Shown in pieces: positions 46,724-57,124 of a stretch of DNA of 64,000 nucleotides. Source of the stretch: Pollenia angustigena (Eukaryota; Arthropoda; Insecta; Diptera; Polleniidae); the NCBI GenBank assembly GCA_930367215.1, contig OV884058.1, positions 108,337,802 through 108,401,801 on the forward strand. Direction: 5' to 3'. The translations under genes and the position numbers were made by a program. How positions within the stretch are numbered: position 1 is the stretch's first letter; every line of letters starts with the position of its first letter. The notes beneath the pieces are model-generated. The model did not search any database and was not told where the DNA came from. It was given only the letters and a program-made list of their open reading frames with translations.

Positions 46724-47217
46724 TCATATATATTATTTCTAAAGCACTTTTTTTTGTCGGTTGCAAATATCTCCCATACCACCGCATCAAATTTAATGAA
46801 TGATATCTCATTTTAAAGCTTATTTCTAACACTAATGACGAAAAATAATTAGAAATTGAAAAATTAATATTTTCATTGATAAAAATTATATTTTATATAG
46901 AACTGCAATAGAACTGCATGATAATACTGTTCAAACGTGGCAACACAGGGTCGCTTAACAGAACTGCATGATAATACTGTTCAAATGTGGTAATACAGGG
47001 TCGCTTAATAGTAGTGCAGTTCTACATAATATAGTATGTATTAAAATCCATTCTGGCAATACCGCTATTTACTATAATGCCGTTTATTACTAAGTCAGTT
47101 ATATTCATCATTATATTTTAAAATGTATTGAAGTTACTAAAATTTCTATTAATTATTTTCATTTAATGTTACAAAAATGACAACTAACGATGCGAAATAT
47201 TCGCACGGGTCATCTAG
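46724..47217 (+). mobile_element. Short non-autonomous Helitron (probable)
   Basis: The 3' end reads GATGCGAAATATTCGCACGG then GTCATCTAG|T, a hairpin (GCGAA..TTCGC) followed by CTAG before T, as Helitrons have. A candidate 5' end is A|TCATATATATTATTTCTAAA. The middle holds a tandem duplication (46909-47022). Confidence 0.55.
46909..47022 (+). repeat. ~60-bp tandem duplication
   Basis: GAACTGCATGATAATACTGT then TCAAACGTGGCAACACAGGG and TCGCTTAA is repeated twice with few differences. Confidence 0.8.
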
Positions 47218-47259
47218 TATAATTTGTAATTCATTTTTTAATTTCCAAAGGATTTTGGA

Positions 47260-47480
47260 AAATTAAACTTTAATGTCAAATAATGAAAATGCCATTTGTC
47301 TCAAGGGTTTTCTCAAACCTTGATATTGGTTTCTTTTTTCTTTTGTTCTCATTCTTCTTTGTTTTCAAAATGTACAAAATTTAATGAAAGTATGGTGTAA
47401 AATTGTTAAGAGAATGTGTCTATTTGCGAGAGCATAAGAAAAAATCGTTTTCAACACAAAATATATTTTATTTCACTTTA
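47260..47480 (+). repeat. Sequence shared with the hAT at 27813-28735
   Basis: AATGAAAGTATGGT, AATTGTTAAGAGAATG, TGTCTAT and GCGAGAGCATAAGAAAAAA match 27970-28040 in order, without the CAGGGACCG ends. It is probably a decayed relative. Confidence 0.5.
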
Positions 47481-47994
47481 AGGTTTGAGAATTATTTGAG
47501 AAAAACATTTTTTGTAAAATAGTAAAATTTTATACTAAAGCGATATTTATTATTCACTTTATAATGAAGATTCCACAATGAAATTGATCAATTTTTTGTG
47601 AAGGTTTGAGAATTTTAATAAAACTGTAGTAATACATTTTTTTCTCTAACCTTCATCAAATTTAAACTAATGGCAAAACTCTTATACTATTTGAGCATAT
47701 TTCAAATCGTTGAGTTTGTGTTTGTTGGGATTTAATCACTTACACAAAAATCTGTGCCAACTATAACAACAACTACATACGTATAACTATAATAATATTA
47801 TGTATAATGTTGTTAGTGTTAGCGGTGCGATTATTTCGTTTATGAGTTCAAAACTTTCTCAACTCGAAAAAGTTTATGAATGCTGCTAGTATTAAAAATT
47901 GTTTTTAAAGTCAAACTGAAAAAGCTAGTTAGTAATATTTTCGGGCGAAAGATCTTGAATGTCAATAGCTGGCCTTTAATGTAAGAAAATACTT

Positions 47995-48330
47995 TTTCTA
48001 AAGTATACAGATAGATTCAGAATCCCTTTTTTGAGTCGATCTAACGATGTCCGTCCGGCTGGCTGTGCTTAAAGTTCCGGTCGATGAAATAATGAAATTT
48101 GGTACATAAGTAGGTTCTTATTGTCACAAGGACCAAGCTTAAAATAGTGACAGTCAGTCCATAGCTCCCATACAAGCTTCTTTCCGAAAAAGAATCTTTG
48201 TGCCCACAAACCTTTTTATTATGCTGGTATTAAATTACCATACCAAATTTTATTGGAATCGATCAAAATTTTACCATAGCTCTCATACATATAACAGTGT
48301 TCGAAAATAAACATTATTTACCATTTTTTT
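47995..48330 (-). repeat. Dispersed repeat with GTCGATCTAACGATGTCCGT head
   Basis: The first 70 bp are the reverse complement of the end of the repeat at 58130-58795 (CGGACATCGTTAGATCGACT). Next come ATGAAATTTGGTACATAAG and CCATAGCTCCCATACAAGCT, typical of a family common in flies. Non-coding. Confidence 0.65.
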
Positions 48331-48615
48331 AATGTTCTGTTCTGATATATGTGGAAAACACAAACGCTAATAGTGTTTGTAGAGTAAGTCATTAAAAAGT
48401 TTCTCTGCTTGTGATCTTCGAATATAAAAATAATACTGTACTGATCCAACTCAACAAAAAGATGAGAACATTTAATTCCGTTCGATTTCCTTTAAGCCGC
48501 AAACTTCGTTGTGTTCGGTTCAGCACGTTAATGTTCGTTTGTTTCAGTTGTGCGTAAAGCACTTTTGGCTGGCAAAGAAAACAAAAAAAAAAAAAAAATT
48601 ACAAGAACAAAATAC

Positions 48616-49510
48616 ATATGGGCATTTCCATCATGTCGGACGTGACCGTCGTACACATTTAAAGTAAAATTAAGTCAAAATAAAACGGATTTTTATATTG
48701 AAAATTGATTTAACTTATAGCTTTTAATTAGCCATTTGATTGGTGCCAATGTTCATTTTGATAAATTTTTTTATTTTCAAAACAACTAAAAAACAAGGCA
48801 TTCTTGCGGCCAACAATTCAAACATCGATTTCAGCGAAAACTGAGGCAACGTTTTAATGTAATTAATTTTATAATGTTATGCACTAGTGTCTCTTAAAAA
48901 TGATTTTTATTTTACCCAAAAATGCTTAATACTTTTTTTAAGTTCTTTAAATAACTGTCGCATGTGACCTGTCATACGTGACATTTTTTGCCATCATTAT
49001 ACATACATGTGTTAATTCTGTTTCGCTTTTTACGAAATTAAATATAAGCGAGCTTAGTTAAAATGTTTTAAAATTATTTAAAATTTAAAATTGTTAATAT
49101 TCCCTGAAGTCACACAAAGGCGTGACGAAATGCGGGATTAAATGAAATATATAATTTTATAAAAAATAAAAGACCTCAAGTTTATTTAATAATATCAACT
49201 ACCACCAAGGACTACACAATATATTTCGAGAGAAACAGTGCGTTTATACAAGAGCGAACACGTGTGTTTGCAATTAAATATATGCATTTACATAACAAAA
49301 TTACTCATATAAAAAACCAATTTTTAAATTTTTAACTTTCACACTTACGATGTCGCACGTGACCAACTTTATATGGGTACCAAGATCATAAATCTTCTTA
49401 TTTTTCAGTAAGGTTGCTTTTATTTGAATATTATAAAAAATCTATATTTCTCCATATTTTATGGGCTTTCTGTTGCAAATGTGGTTTTTCAATGTCGCAT
49501 GTGACATCGA
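48616..49510. repeat. Cluster of GTCGCAYGTGACC-type motifs
   Basis: The motif appears as GTCGGACGTGACCGTCG (48637), CTGTCGCATGTGACC (48955), TCATACGTGACAT (48973), GATGTCGCACGTGACC (49349) and AATGTCGCATGTGACAT (49491). In between is AT-rich sequence. It is possibly a decayed transposon with palindromic binding sites. No end pair was fixed. Confidence 0.45.
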
Positions 49511-52061
49511 AATATGATATAATACAAAGAAAAAATTAAAGTAATGTATTTGCAATCGGTTTGTTTGTTATGCATTTTTTTTTAATTTTTTGTACCCTCC
49601 GAAAGAGTGGAGAGAGAAAAAGTCAGTGCATAATGGCTCTCCTTATGAACTTTTATTAAAACAAAATATGCAATTGGAATATCTTAATGAGAAAAGTTGC
49701 ACTTGTTTGACTTTGCATTCATTAATCTCGAAATAGAATATTAATAAATATTAGCCAATTGTAGGGGAATGTAAGGAAGGATAAACTCACTGTTTATTGT
49801 TGGTGTTTTGTTTAAGCTTTGTTATTTTTACAGGTAGAATTTTGACTGTTTATAATTCTTATTCGCTTTACAGTTGTATATGTATAATATTTTTAGCTTT
49901 TCTAAAATCTTTGTAAAAAGGTTTCCTAATGATCTGGCCTATGCAACCAGTCAAATGTGCATAGAAACTAGCTATCCCTCAACAATAAATTTCAGTGTAT
50001 TTATCAAAAATAAAAATTGGGAATTTAGCACGTCATAGAAAAATCTTATTAATAAGACATTTTTTTAATTATTTAAATTTGGTGACTTCCCTGTGAAAAT
50101 ATGCTAAAACAAAGTCTTTTCAAGAACTTGTATTTTATTTTGTTTCGGTGGAAAAGTTTATATACGAAACAAACATAAAATCAGCGAATACAGCACACAA
50201 GCTATTCGTGCTTTGGTCGTGCAAAATGCCAAGCAACAACAACACTACTAGTGCTACAATTTGTTTGCTCATTCCTTTATCAATGTAAAGAAAACGCTAT
50301 AGAACATTAAGATATAATGTATGTTTATTAGAGTGTCCAATGAAACGGAATTAAGTTTTGTTCGATTAAACGATTAATCGATATTTGGCATTTTTAACTT
50401 ATTCGATTAAGCGAATAAAATTTTGAAATTAATCGATTAATCGAAAAAATTCTAATTCCAGAAATTAAATAAATTACGAGATTTTTTTTCCATTATTTTA
50501 AAAGTTTTTTAAAAATAAGTACTTGAGTAAATAAACATTCTTTTTTAAATAAAACTTGTAAATGTAGCTCCAAATTTCTGCTTCTCTTTCGGGCAATTAG
50601 ATTTTAAAAAGTCAATATCACTTTGGATTTTTTTAAACCTTTCACGGACTTCCATCCTTTGCTATGCTTCTGCAAATAATTTTCTCTAGAGAATCGATCG
50701 AAGTTTCTGGTTTCAAATATTTATTCATTGGACCACTCGTAGCGCCCTTAAAATTTGTTGGTGGAGCAACCTCTTTAAGTACTTATAGTCACTGTGTTAG
50801 TGGTAAATTAGAGAAGTTGTTGAAGAAGATTTTCGTTAATACATTTTTGGACACCTGTTATATTTAGGATTATAAGATTTATCATTCGTACATTATTTTG
50901 AAACCGAACTCATTCTAAAGAGAGAAATAAGCAATTTATTCGAACAATCAATCGTCAAGATAGATCTATAGAATCTATAGATATAAGAACAGAACACCTT
51001 TGTTACTCTCTTGGAAATAGTTGTAACCCGTATTAAGAATTGCGTATTAATACACAAACACCAAAAAATAGTTATCGTTTCTAGGTGTGTGAGCCGTACG
51101 CTAAATAATTTGCTGACAAATACTACTCCCGAAAATAGCTTTTAATGCCATTACTTACTTATGAATGGTGGTATTGACATATAAATTGGTGACAATTACT
51201 TTTACGATAGCTACTGTGGTATGATAATTTATGCTGCTAGATTTATAATTAACCACAGGTCCCATATAAATCCGCTCCCTAAAATCACCTAAAAGCGAAC
51301 AAATCTCATAAAGATAACTAAATAATATTTGGAAGACAGAACTTTTACTTAAATCTTAATCAAAACATACATACGTTTTTTGCAATGGGTCCACGCTCGA
51401 CTTACACTCTGTGGTACAGGGTGTCATATGGTTGGTCTTGACCGTCTAAACTTTACAAATCTAAAATCAAAGTTCCAGCCGATCCATCCAACAGTATTGG
51501 AAATGACAGATTTATTTTCTAAAAAATTGTATACTACCCCACTGTGTTATGTAAACCTTACCACAGTGTCGCTTTCAAAACGGTCGGGTTTTAGTTATTA
51601 AATTTACCAAAAATATTCTCCAACTTGCCAACATTAAGAAACCAAACATTGTACAAAGGAAAAATATTTTAAAGAGGATTGTTTTCTTTTCGTACACAAA
51701 AACTTAAAAGAATAAGAATTTTTTTGTAAAAATTTATGTTTAAAAGCCTAAACACACAAGTAACTGCTTAAGATATGAACAAGCACCGCATTCTGTATAG
51801 GTATAATGTGACAACACTTTTTTTAATCCTTTACTTAAACTAACAAAAGAATAAAAGGATTAAGAAAAAAAACACAGTTAGTTTTTTATACCATTATCCT
51901 TTACACACCCACACACACAAACAGTAACAACCCAGGTAGAGAAGGAGAGATACTTACTTTAATCTAAAATAACTCTTTGGGTTTCTTTTGTATTAAATAA
52001 TCTTTTCTTTTTTTTTTTAAAGGAACAAACACAAAATGAATGAAAAAGAGGACACTCTTAC
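49511..52061. other. Probable intron / intergenic, no exon recognised
   Basis: This stretch lies downstream of the last visible CUB exon and may be intron. It holds a palindromic ATTAATCGATTAAT cluster (50375-50450). The open frames at 50664-50867 and 51380-51601 have no recognisable domain. Confidence 0.35.
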
Positions 52062-52192
52062 CTGTCTTACAGCATAGTAACAGGTTAAATTTCTTGGGTA
52101 TATACCAGGATAATTTGGTGATTGCAAACGACAAGCCTTCTTATCACAATCGCTAAATATGCGGGAACAATAGGTACCGGGTATTAAATCAC
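52062..52192 (-). CDS. CUB gene, exon d (start of second CUB domain)
   Basis: 131 nt; acceptor TTAAG|GT, donor CAG|GTAAGA. Two bases complete a Gly codon from the previous exon, followed by 43 codons ending in phase 0. It contains SPNYPGIYPR, the CUB opening motif, and five cysteines. Confidence 0.85.
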
Positions 52193-55100
52193 CTTAAATG
52201 AGTTCAAAAGACAAAACACACACACACACATATATTTTCTTACTAACGTATACATTTTTCAAAAGAAAGATAAATTAGTTCGCTAAAAGTGCTGAAAGTC
52301 TTTGTAAGCTGCTTAATAAGTTTCAATTTTTATTGTGCCACAATAAGCCATACAACAGACTCTCAGTTGTGTAAAGTGTTAGCACAACTTCTTTACAGAA
52401 CTTTTTTATTTAGCTGTTTTGTATTTCGCTTGATACACACTTACCCAAATAGTACTTTGGTTCGGTATAATTATGTTCATCCTTAATCATTTGTTTGTTG
52501 AGAGAATTTAAAAAGGTTTTATTGTTGGCATAAGCACTGAATAAACTGAAATCCTGGCCATAACGATCCGAATGAACTCCACTTGTATTGGTGAAATCCT
52601 CCATGGCATTTTGGTGTAAGAAACTGCTGCGATTGTGCCAGTGTTGAAGATCTAGAGGTTAAACAAATAATGAAAAAAAAAATGGTTAACTAAAGTATCA
52701 GTATTTGTTTTACACTTAAATTTTTTTTTTAAATTTTCCTAAGCTTATCCCGCAAAGCTCTTTACATGTCTGCAGGGAAGAAACCAGAGTCTCTGGCGGG
52801 AATCGAACCCTCGACGCCGGAGCTGATAGACTAGCTCACTACCAGCTAGCCTACCGGGGCACGGGGAAAATGAGCATCAAATATGATCTTTGTTTGTCGC
52901 TAGCTTAAAAAAGGCTGATCTCCCCATATCGCGGTAGCTCCACCAAATACACCCCTTTTGGATTTGTATATCGTTTTTTTAATATAGAAAAGCCCTAACT
53001 AACATTTTCCTTACTTTACAGGAGAAGGAAAAAAATTAATAAAAATTATAGTCTTGTAGTAGTAGTGCTGCCATTTAAAGTCCGATCTCATCATATCGCT
53101 TATCGTTGTTCATGGCTTGACATTGGCTTCATTTTCAGAAACATTTCTTGTGAAAAAATAAGATATTTGGGAGCAGGAGCCGAGAAGTCATAAGCGGCGC
53201 TCAGAATTTTATGTCGGATTAAAAAGTCACCAAAGGCAAAAATAAAGCCACTGTCAGACATGAACAATGACATGCGATATGATGAGATCGGATTTTAAAG
53301 GGCCGTATTTTGGGGCGGGGCAAAAAAAAAATAAGTTTTATGTTATAGAAATGTTATTGATAAATCTTTTGGCGCTGCGAAATATGGCCCCAAAAAATAA
53401 ATAAATTTTCATAATGCAATATGGCCCCAGTTTTTTAATAAAAAATTACCCTAAAAAAATAAAAATATGACCCTAAATTTGGGGTTATTCTTCATTATGA
53501 AAAATCACCTCAAAATTTATAATGAATTTGAAACCCAAAAAAGAACACAAAGAAAGTTACATTAAACATTTTCGGTGGAGTTCATATGCCCGAAACTAAA
53601 AATCACAAATTTAGAATCCCGATGTCAAAACCCGGATAATTATACAGTTTTGGTTTTAAAAATCGTACGATTGATAGCATGGTTGGGCTTTCGGCCATGC
53701 GCAAGGATTTTTTACTCTATGGTATAACGAAAACTGGCTTTGCTTACTAAAGCTTCACGTTATAGACGGCCTGCGGCCTGGCTTCGCTAACTAAAGCTTC
53801 TCTGTATAGCCGGCCTTTGGCCGGGTGAAAGGATTTTCGTCTCTTTGGTATAACGAACACTGGCTTCGCTCACTAAAGATTCACTACATAATGGCGTTTG
53901 GCCGGGCGGTAACTAGAATGAGTTAAGAGGCCTAATAGAAGGCCTTATTTAGCAGTCACAAGCAGTCAGAAGCCCTTCTCGCGGCATTCCATACTTATTT
54001 ATTTTTTACACAGGTTGACATTGGGCGCAAGGCCTTCCACACTTCATTTAAAAACAACTTCGATCCCTTCCCAAAGAAGGGAGTAAGAAAGGTTACTAAA
54101 AATAAAAAGTAAATAAAACTGAACACCATCCTTTCTCCCTTCTCAAAGAAGGGAGTAGCGAATGTGTACTGAATATTTCAGAAGGTCTTTTAAAAAGAAG
54201 TTTGTACCTTCTAGAAGGCATACTTCTTAAGGCAGGATATCATGCGAAGCGAATCTTTTAGAAAGGAGTATAGAACCCTTCAAAAAGGCCTGCCACTTGC
54301 GGTCCTTTCAAAATTTATCGCTGGGGTAAAGCTTCTCTTAATAGCCGGCCATCGGCCGGTCTCAATGATTTTTTCCTCTATGGTATAACAAACACCGGCT
54401 TCGCTAACTAAAGCATCTCTGCATAACCGGCAAGGATTTTCTCTACTTTGGTATAAGAATTCGGGGTTTTTACACTATCCCTAGAAATTTTTACATAGAA
54501 TTTTATAAAATTTGTGCAAAAATGTTTGGGGTGATTTTTAATTTCTTAAAATTTGCATTTTTTATTAGTAGACGAAAAATAGCCCCAAAGTAAAAATTGT
54601 GATTTTATTTGAGTCCATTTTCCATTCCTTGATATTGGGGTCATTTTTCATTCCACTTAAAATGCAAGAACACCCTAACGAAAAAATGAAAAATAACCCC
54701 AAAAAAAAAAAAACAAAAAAATTGCGCCAAAATGGGGTGTTGTTGTGTCTCATGTAGAATTTTGGGGCCGTTTTTCATTTTACTTTTGGGGCCATATTTC
54801 CTGGGGTCATTTTGCTCACCGCCATATCTATTATTGTAGGGGGTGACTGGCACACAATTTTTTGACCCACCTTAGTGCTCTTCTATGACTCGTTCATACT
54901 TCAATTCGCAGGGTTTAAAAAACTGCAGTCAAAACCAAAAATTGTCGAACAAAATTTGTGTACAACTTTTCGTTTTTAGAGTTGGTTTGACAGCGACTGT
55001 TTATATTTAATGAATCAGAAGCAACAGTTCTTTTATGGCCAGTGAGAAATGAAGAAATGGAAGAAGAAATGGCAGTTTTCTACGTTGACTGCAGTTTTTT

Positions 55101-56009
55101 AAACGCTGTCAATCCAAACAGTAGTTTAGGAGATTCACATTTATTACTACTATTTTTGCAAATGACCCCGCTGTTTAGCGTGACGTCGACATATGAAAAC
55201 TATAAAATTCCTTCTGCTATTTATCTCGGTTTCTAACTTAACTATCGCTCGGTTTTAACCGCCACTGTTTAAGAGAATTTTTTGTGTATAAATGTTACAA
55301 AATCCAAAAAACTTCATAGCTTCAGAAATAAGAACTCTAATTTGCAAGAAAATTATTCTTAGCAAACTTTAATCAATTCCATAATAAAATTACAGTTCCA
55401 TTATCCCTCATTCTATTCACAGATACAGATACTTCCTTATTTTCCTTTTATTACTTGCCATTTGCTTACCTTCAACTTTAATACCGCCATAACGAGTTAC
55501 AGAACTATCACGAGATAAAACTTTATATCGCATACGAAAATCGAAATTATAACCGCTTTGATCACGTGCTAATCTGAAATGGAAAAGAAAATTATTTAAA
55601 GAAAAGTTATGAAATGGTTGTTAAAAAAATATTTCCGTTTCTAAAACTAGAAAATTCTAATAAAATGTAAAAGAAAACAAAAACTGATTTCAAATTATGT
55701 TTTACAAGCTAAGCAGGAAATAGTTTTACAAGTTTATGAATGTAATAAAAGTTAAGGCATCATCTCAAACAACAACAACAAAAAGAAATTACAAAATAAA
55801 CCAACTTTTTTTTCTACTTACTTATTCAATTTAATGGTAAAAATCAACGAACGAGATTCACTATAAAATAAAACTGGTCCCCATGAGGTGCCACACCACA
55901 TGCCGCCAATGGGTGTGCGGGCCGATTCGGCAATTTGCATATGACCATCGGGGCAGCCATCTTGTGTATATGAGGTAAAACGTCCAATTGTAAAGCTATC
56001 CAAAGTTAC
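52062..56009 (-). CDS. CUB-domain protein gene, four internal exons (partial)
   Basis: Four minus-strand exons join in phase to 630 nt (210 codons) without a stop: 56009-55822, 55573-55470, 52651-52445 and 52192-52062. Each is bounded by GT and AG. The first two encode the second half of a CUB domain: DSFTIGRFTSYTQDGCPDGH, GGMWCGTSWGPVLFYSESRS and LIFTIKLNK. They end with a beta-rich YNFDFRMRYKVLSRDSSV. The third is a linker with several N-glycosylation sites (NRS, NTS, NKT, NYT). The fourth begins a new CUB: DCDKKACRLQSPNYPGIYPR then NLTCYYAVRQ. Such proteins are extracellular or membrane-anchored and bind protein ligands. I cannot name the orthologue. The first and last exons are not visible, so introns on both sides are long, as in many neuronal fly genes. 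Confidence 0.85.
52445..52651 (-). CDS. CUB gene, exon c (linker)
   Basis: 207 nt; acceptor CCTCTAG|AT, donor TTGG|GTAAGT. It encodes a polar inter-domain linker, LQHWHNRSSFLHQNAMEDFT then HSDRYGQDFSLFSAYANNKT, with potential glycosylation sites and no cysteines. The intron to exon d is 252 bp. Confidence 0.8.
52735..52866 (-). mobile_element. tRNA-derived SINE
   Basis: Read on the minus strand: CCCGTGCCCCGGTAGGCTAG, an A box (GCTAGCTGGTAGTGAG) and ~35 bases later a B box (GAGGGTTCGATTCCCGCC). The tRNA-unrelated body is AGAGACTCTGGTTTC, CCTGCAGACATGTAAAGAG and CTTTGCGGGATAAGC. It lies in an intron of the CUB gene in the same orientation. It is the most complete of three copies (see 34895-35040 and 43645-43712). 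Confidence 0.8.
53074..53300. mobile_element. MITE with TTTAAARTCCGATCTCATC ends
   Basis: The left arm TTTAAAGTCCGATCTCATCA then TATCGCTTATCGTTGTTCAT is mirrored at 53256-53300. It lies within an intron of the CUB gene. Confidence 0.75.
53376..54805. mobile_element. Foldback-like element related to 35115-36748
   Basis: The end motif GAAATATGGCCCCAAAA is inverted at the right (TTTTGGGGCCATATTTC). Subterminal repeats of GGGGTYATTTTTCAT occur on both sides. The interior contains the same ~90-bp units (GGCCTTTGGCCGGGTGAAAG, GGTATAACAAACACCGGCTT, CTAAAGCTTCTCTGTATAG) at 53670-53910 and inverted or direct at 54310-54460. The middle 53920-54300 is a separate GAAGGC/AGAAGG-rich low-complexity patch. 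No target duplication was found. Confidence 0.65.
54909..55108. mobile_element. Small hAT MITE, CAGGGTTTAAAA family
   Basis: The ends CAGGGTTTAAAAAACTGCAG and CTGCAGTTTTTTAAACGCTG are inverted. The 8-bp flanks are TCAATTCG and TCAATCCA (6 of 8). It is about 80% similar by eye to the copy at 56161-56353. It lies in an intron of the CUB gene. Confidence 0.75.
55470..55573 (-). CDS. CUB gene, exon b (end of first CUB domain)
   Basis: 104 nt; acceptor CCATTTCAG|AT, donor GAAG|GTAAGC. It encodes LARDQSGYNFDFRMRYKVLS and TRYGGIKVE. The 2.8-kb intron that follows holds a SINE, a MITE, a foldback-like element and a hAT MITE. Confidence 0.85.
55822..56009 (-). CDS. CUB gene, exon a (middle of first CUB domain)
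   Basis: 188 nt; acceptor after a long pyrimidine run TTGTTACCAG|GTAACT, donor AATAA|GTAAGT. It starts in phase 0 and encodes VTLDSFTIGRF, CPDGHMQIAESARTPIGGMW and CGTSWGPVLFYSESRSLIF. The upstream exon must lie beyond 56020 and was not found. Confidence 0.85.
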
Positions 56010-56160
56010 CTGGTAACAAAAAAAAAAAAAAAAAAAATACATTAAAACAATTGTACAGACTTTTTTGTTAAAAGTTGTTACACAAGCAAAGAAAAACAAA
56101 GTTGAAAGATAGTTGTGAACACTTTGATATGCTTGCTGCAATAGCCACTTTTAAAAATAC

Positions 56161-56353
56161 CAGGGTTTAAAAAACTGCAGTCGAACAAACGAACATTTGT
56201 GTACACCTTTTCGCTTTTTGAGTTAAATTGACAGCGAAGGTTTACATTTAATGAATTCGAAGTAAAAGCAACAGTTTCTTTTTTGCCAATGACACGTGAA
56301 GAAGTAGAAGAAATGGCAGTTTTTATACTTTGACTGCTGTTTTTTAAACGCTG
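56161..56353. mobile_element. Small hAT MITE, perfect AAAAATAC duplication
   Basis: It has the same ends as 54909-55108 (CAGGGTTTAAAAAACTGCAG ... TTTTTTAAACGCTG), flanked by AAAAATAC on both sides (56153-56160, 56354-56361). Confidence 0.85.
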
Positions 56354-56399
56354 AAAAATACACACTTTATATTTTTGGGGGGTGGGATTTTTCGCAGAG

Positions 56400-56760
56400 G
56401 TGGAAAGTTTCTGATTTGTCACTCACTGGGAGTGGCCAGGACGATTCCTTTGTTGAACTGTCCAAGCAGCTAACTACTTCCGGTCTTAGACCAAGTACTC
56501 CCCGGGCAATGGCTTTGTAGCATCCGCTTTAAGGCTAGCCAGAGTTAGAAGGCGCCACAACCATGTATCCTGAATGGTCGAAAGGACGTCTCAGGAAAGT
56601 AGGCGATAACCGCTGAAACATGGTTGCATCGTGGGATTGGACACGTAGATAGCAGCCCTATCACCAATCTAGGGGACGAGGGTTAGCAGCCCACTTTCCC
56701 GAATCACAAATTGCTAACGAATCGCTACTTTTGGCGCCCTATGCTCCAATGGGAGTTAGA
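56400..56760. other. GC-richer block of unknown origin
   Basis: This block has noticeably higher G+C than its surroundings and no open frame. It includes CACCAATCTAGGGGACGAGG and CCCGGGCAATGGCTTTGTAG. It looks like untranslated or 5' sequence of a retrotransposon, but I cannot assign it. Confidence 0.35.
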
Positions 56761-56865
56761 GGAACATATATATATATATTTTTGAATATTTAATGGTTAC
56801 CATCAACAATAAAAACGTTTATAAAATGCAAAGAGTATCAAAATTTAACAGCTTTATTGTAAATT

Positions 56866-57124
56866 GGGATCAGAGGAAACTGACTACTCTTTGTGGCAAG
56901 CAACATTTTATGATAATCTCTAGAAAATAAAAAGAAAAAGGAGATCTCTTTGTAGAACGTTTGAAAAAAGTTTTCATACCAAATATAGCTACAGTGCTTA
57001 CAATTGAGTTGCCATCTTTTGTATTTCGGCAGAGTGCAGAATCTCTTCGTTTTGAGATTCAAGAGCTAGAAAAGGCTATTGTTGACTTAAGCCCAAAGAA
57101 CGTATTGGGGATCGATGTGATCTG
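56866..57124 (+). pseudogene. Jockey-type LINE fragment
   Basis: Plus-strand pieces match the LINE at 44126-46561: ETDYSLWQATF (against SDYSLWRAARN), then after a frame change LFVERLKKVFIPNIATVL, and SLRFEIQELEKAIVDLSPKN with GIDVI (against LRFEIREIEKAICDLNTKKA). This is the pre-RT linker only, about 85 codons with stops. It is a different, older copy in the opposite orientation. Confidence 0.75.

Noticed and set aside
51380..51601. 73-codon plus frame as an exon
   Set aside because: No domain, and no in-phase splice partner could be identified.
52735..52866. Intact tRNA gene
   Set aside because: A and B boxes exist but acceptor and anticodon stems do not close, and the downstream body repeats elsewhere, so it is a SINE.
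56400..56760. LINE 5' region or rRNA-like block
   Set aside because: Composition differs from the background, but I found no diagnostic motif and no open frame, so it is left unassigned.
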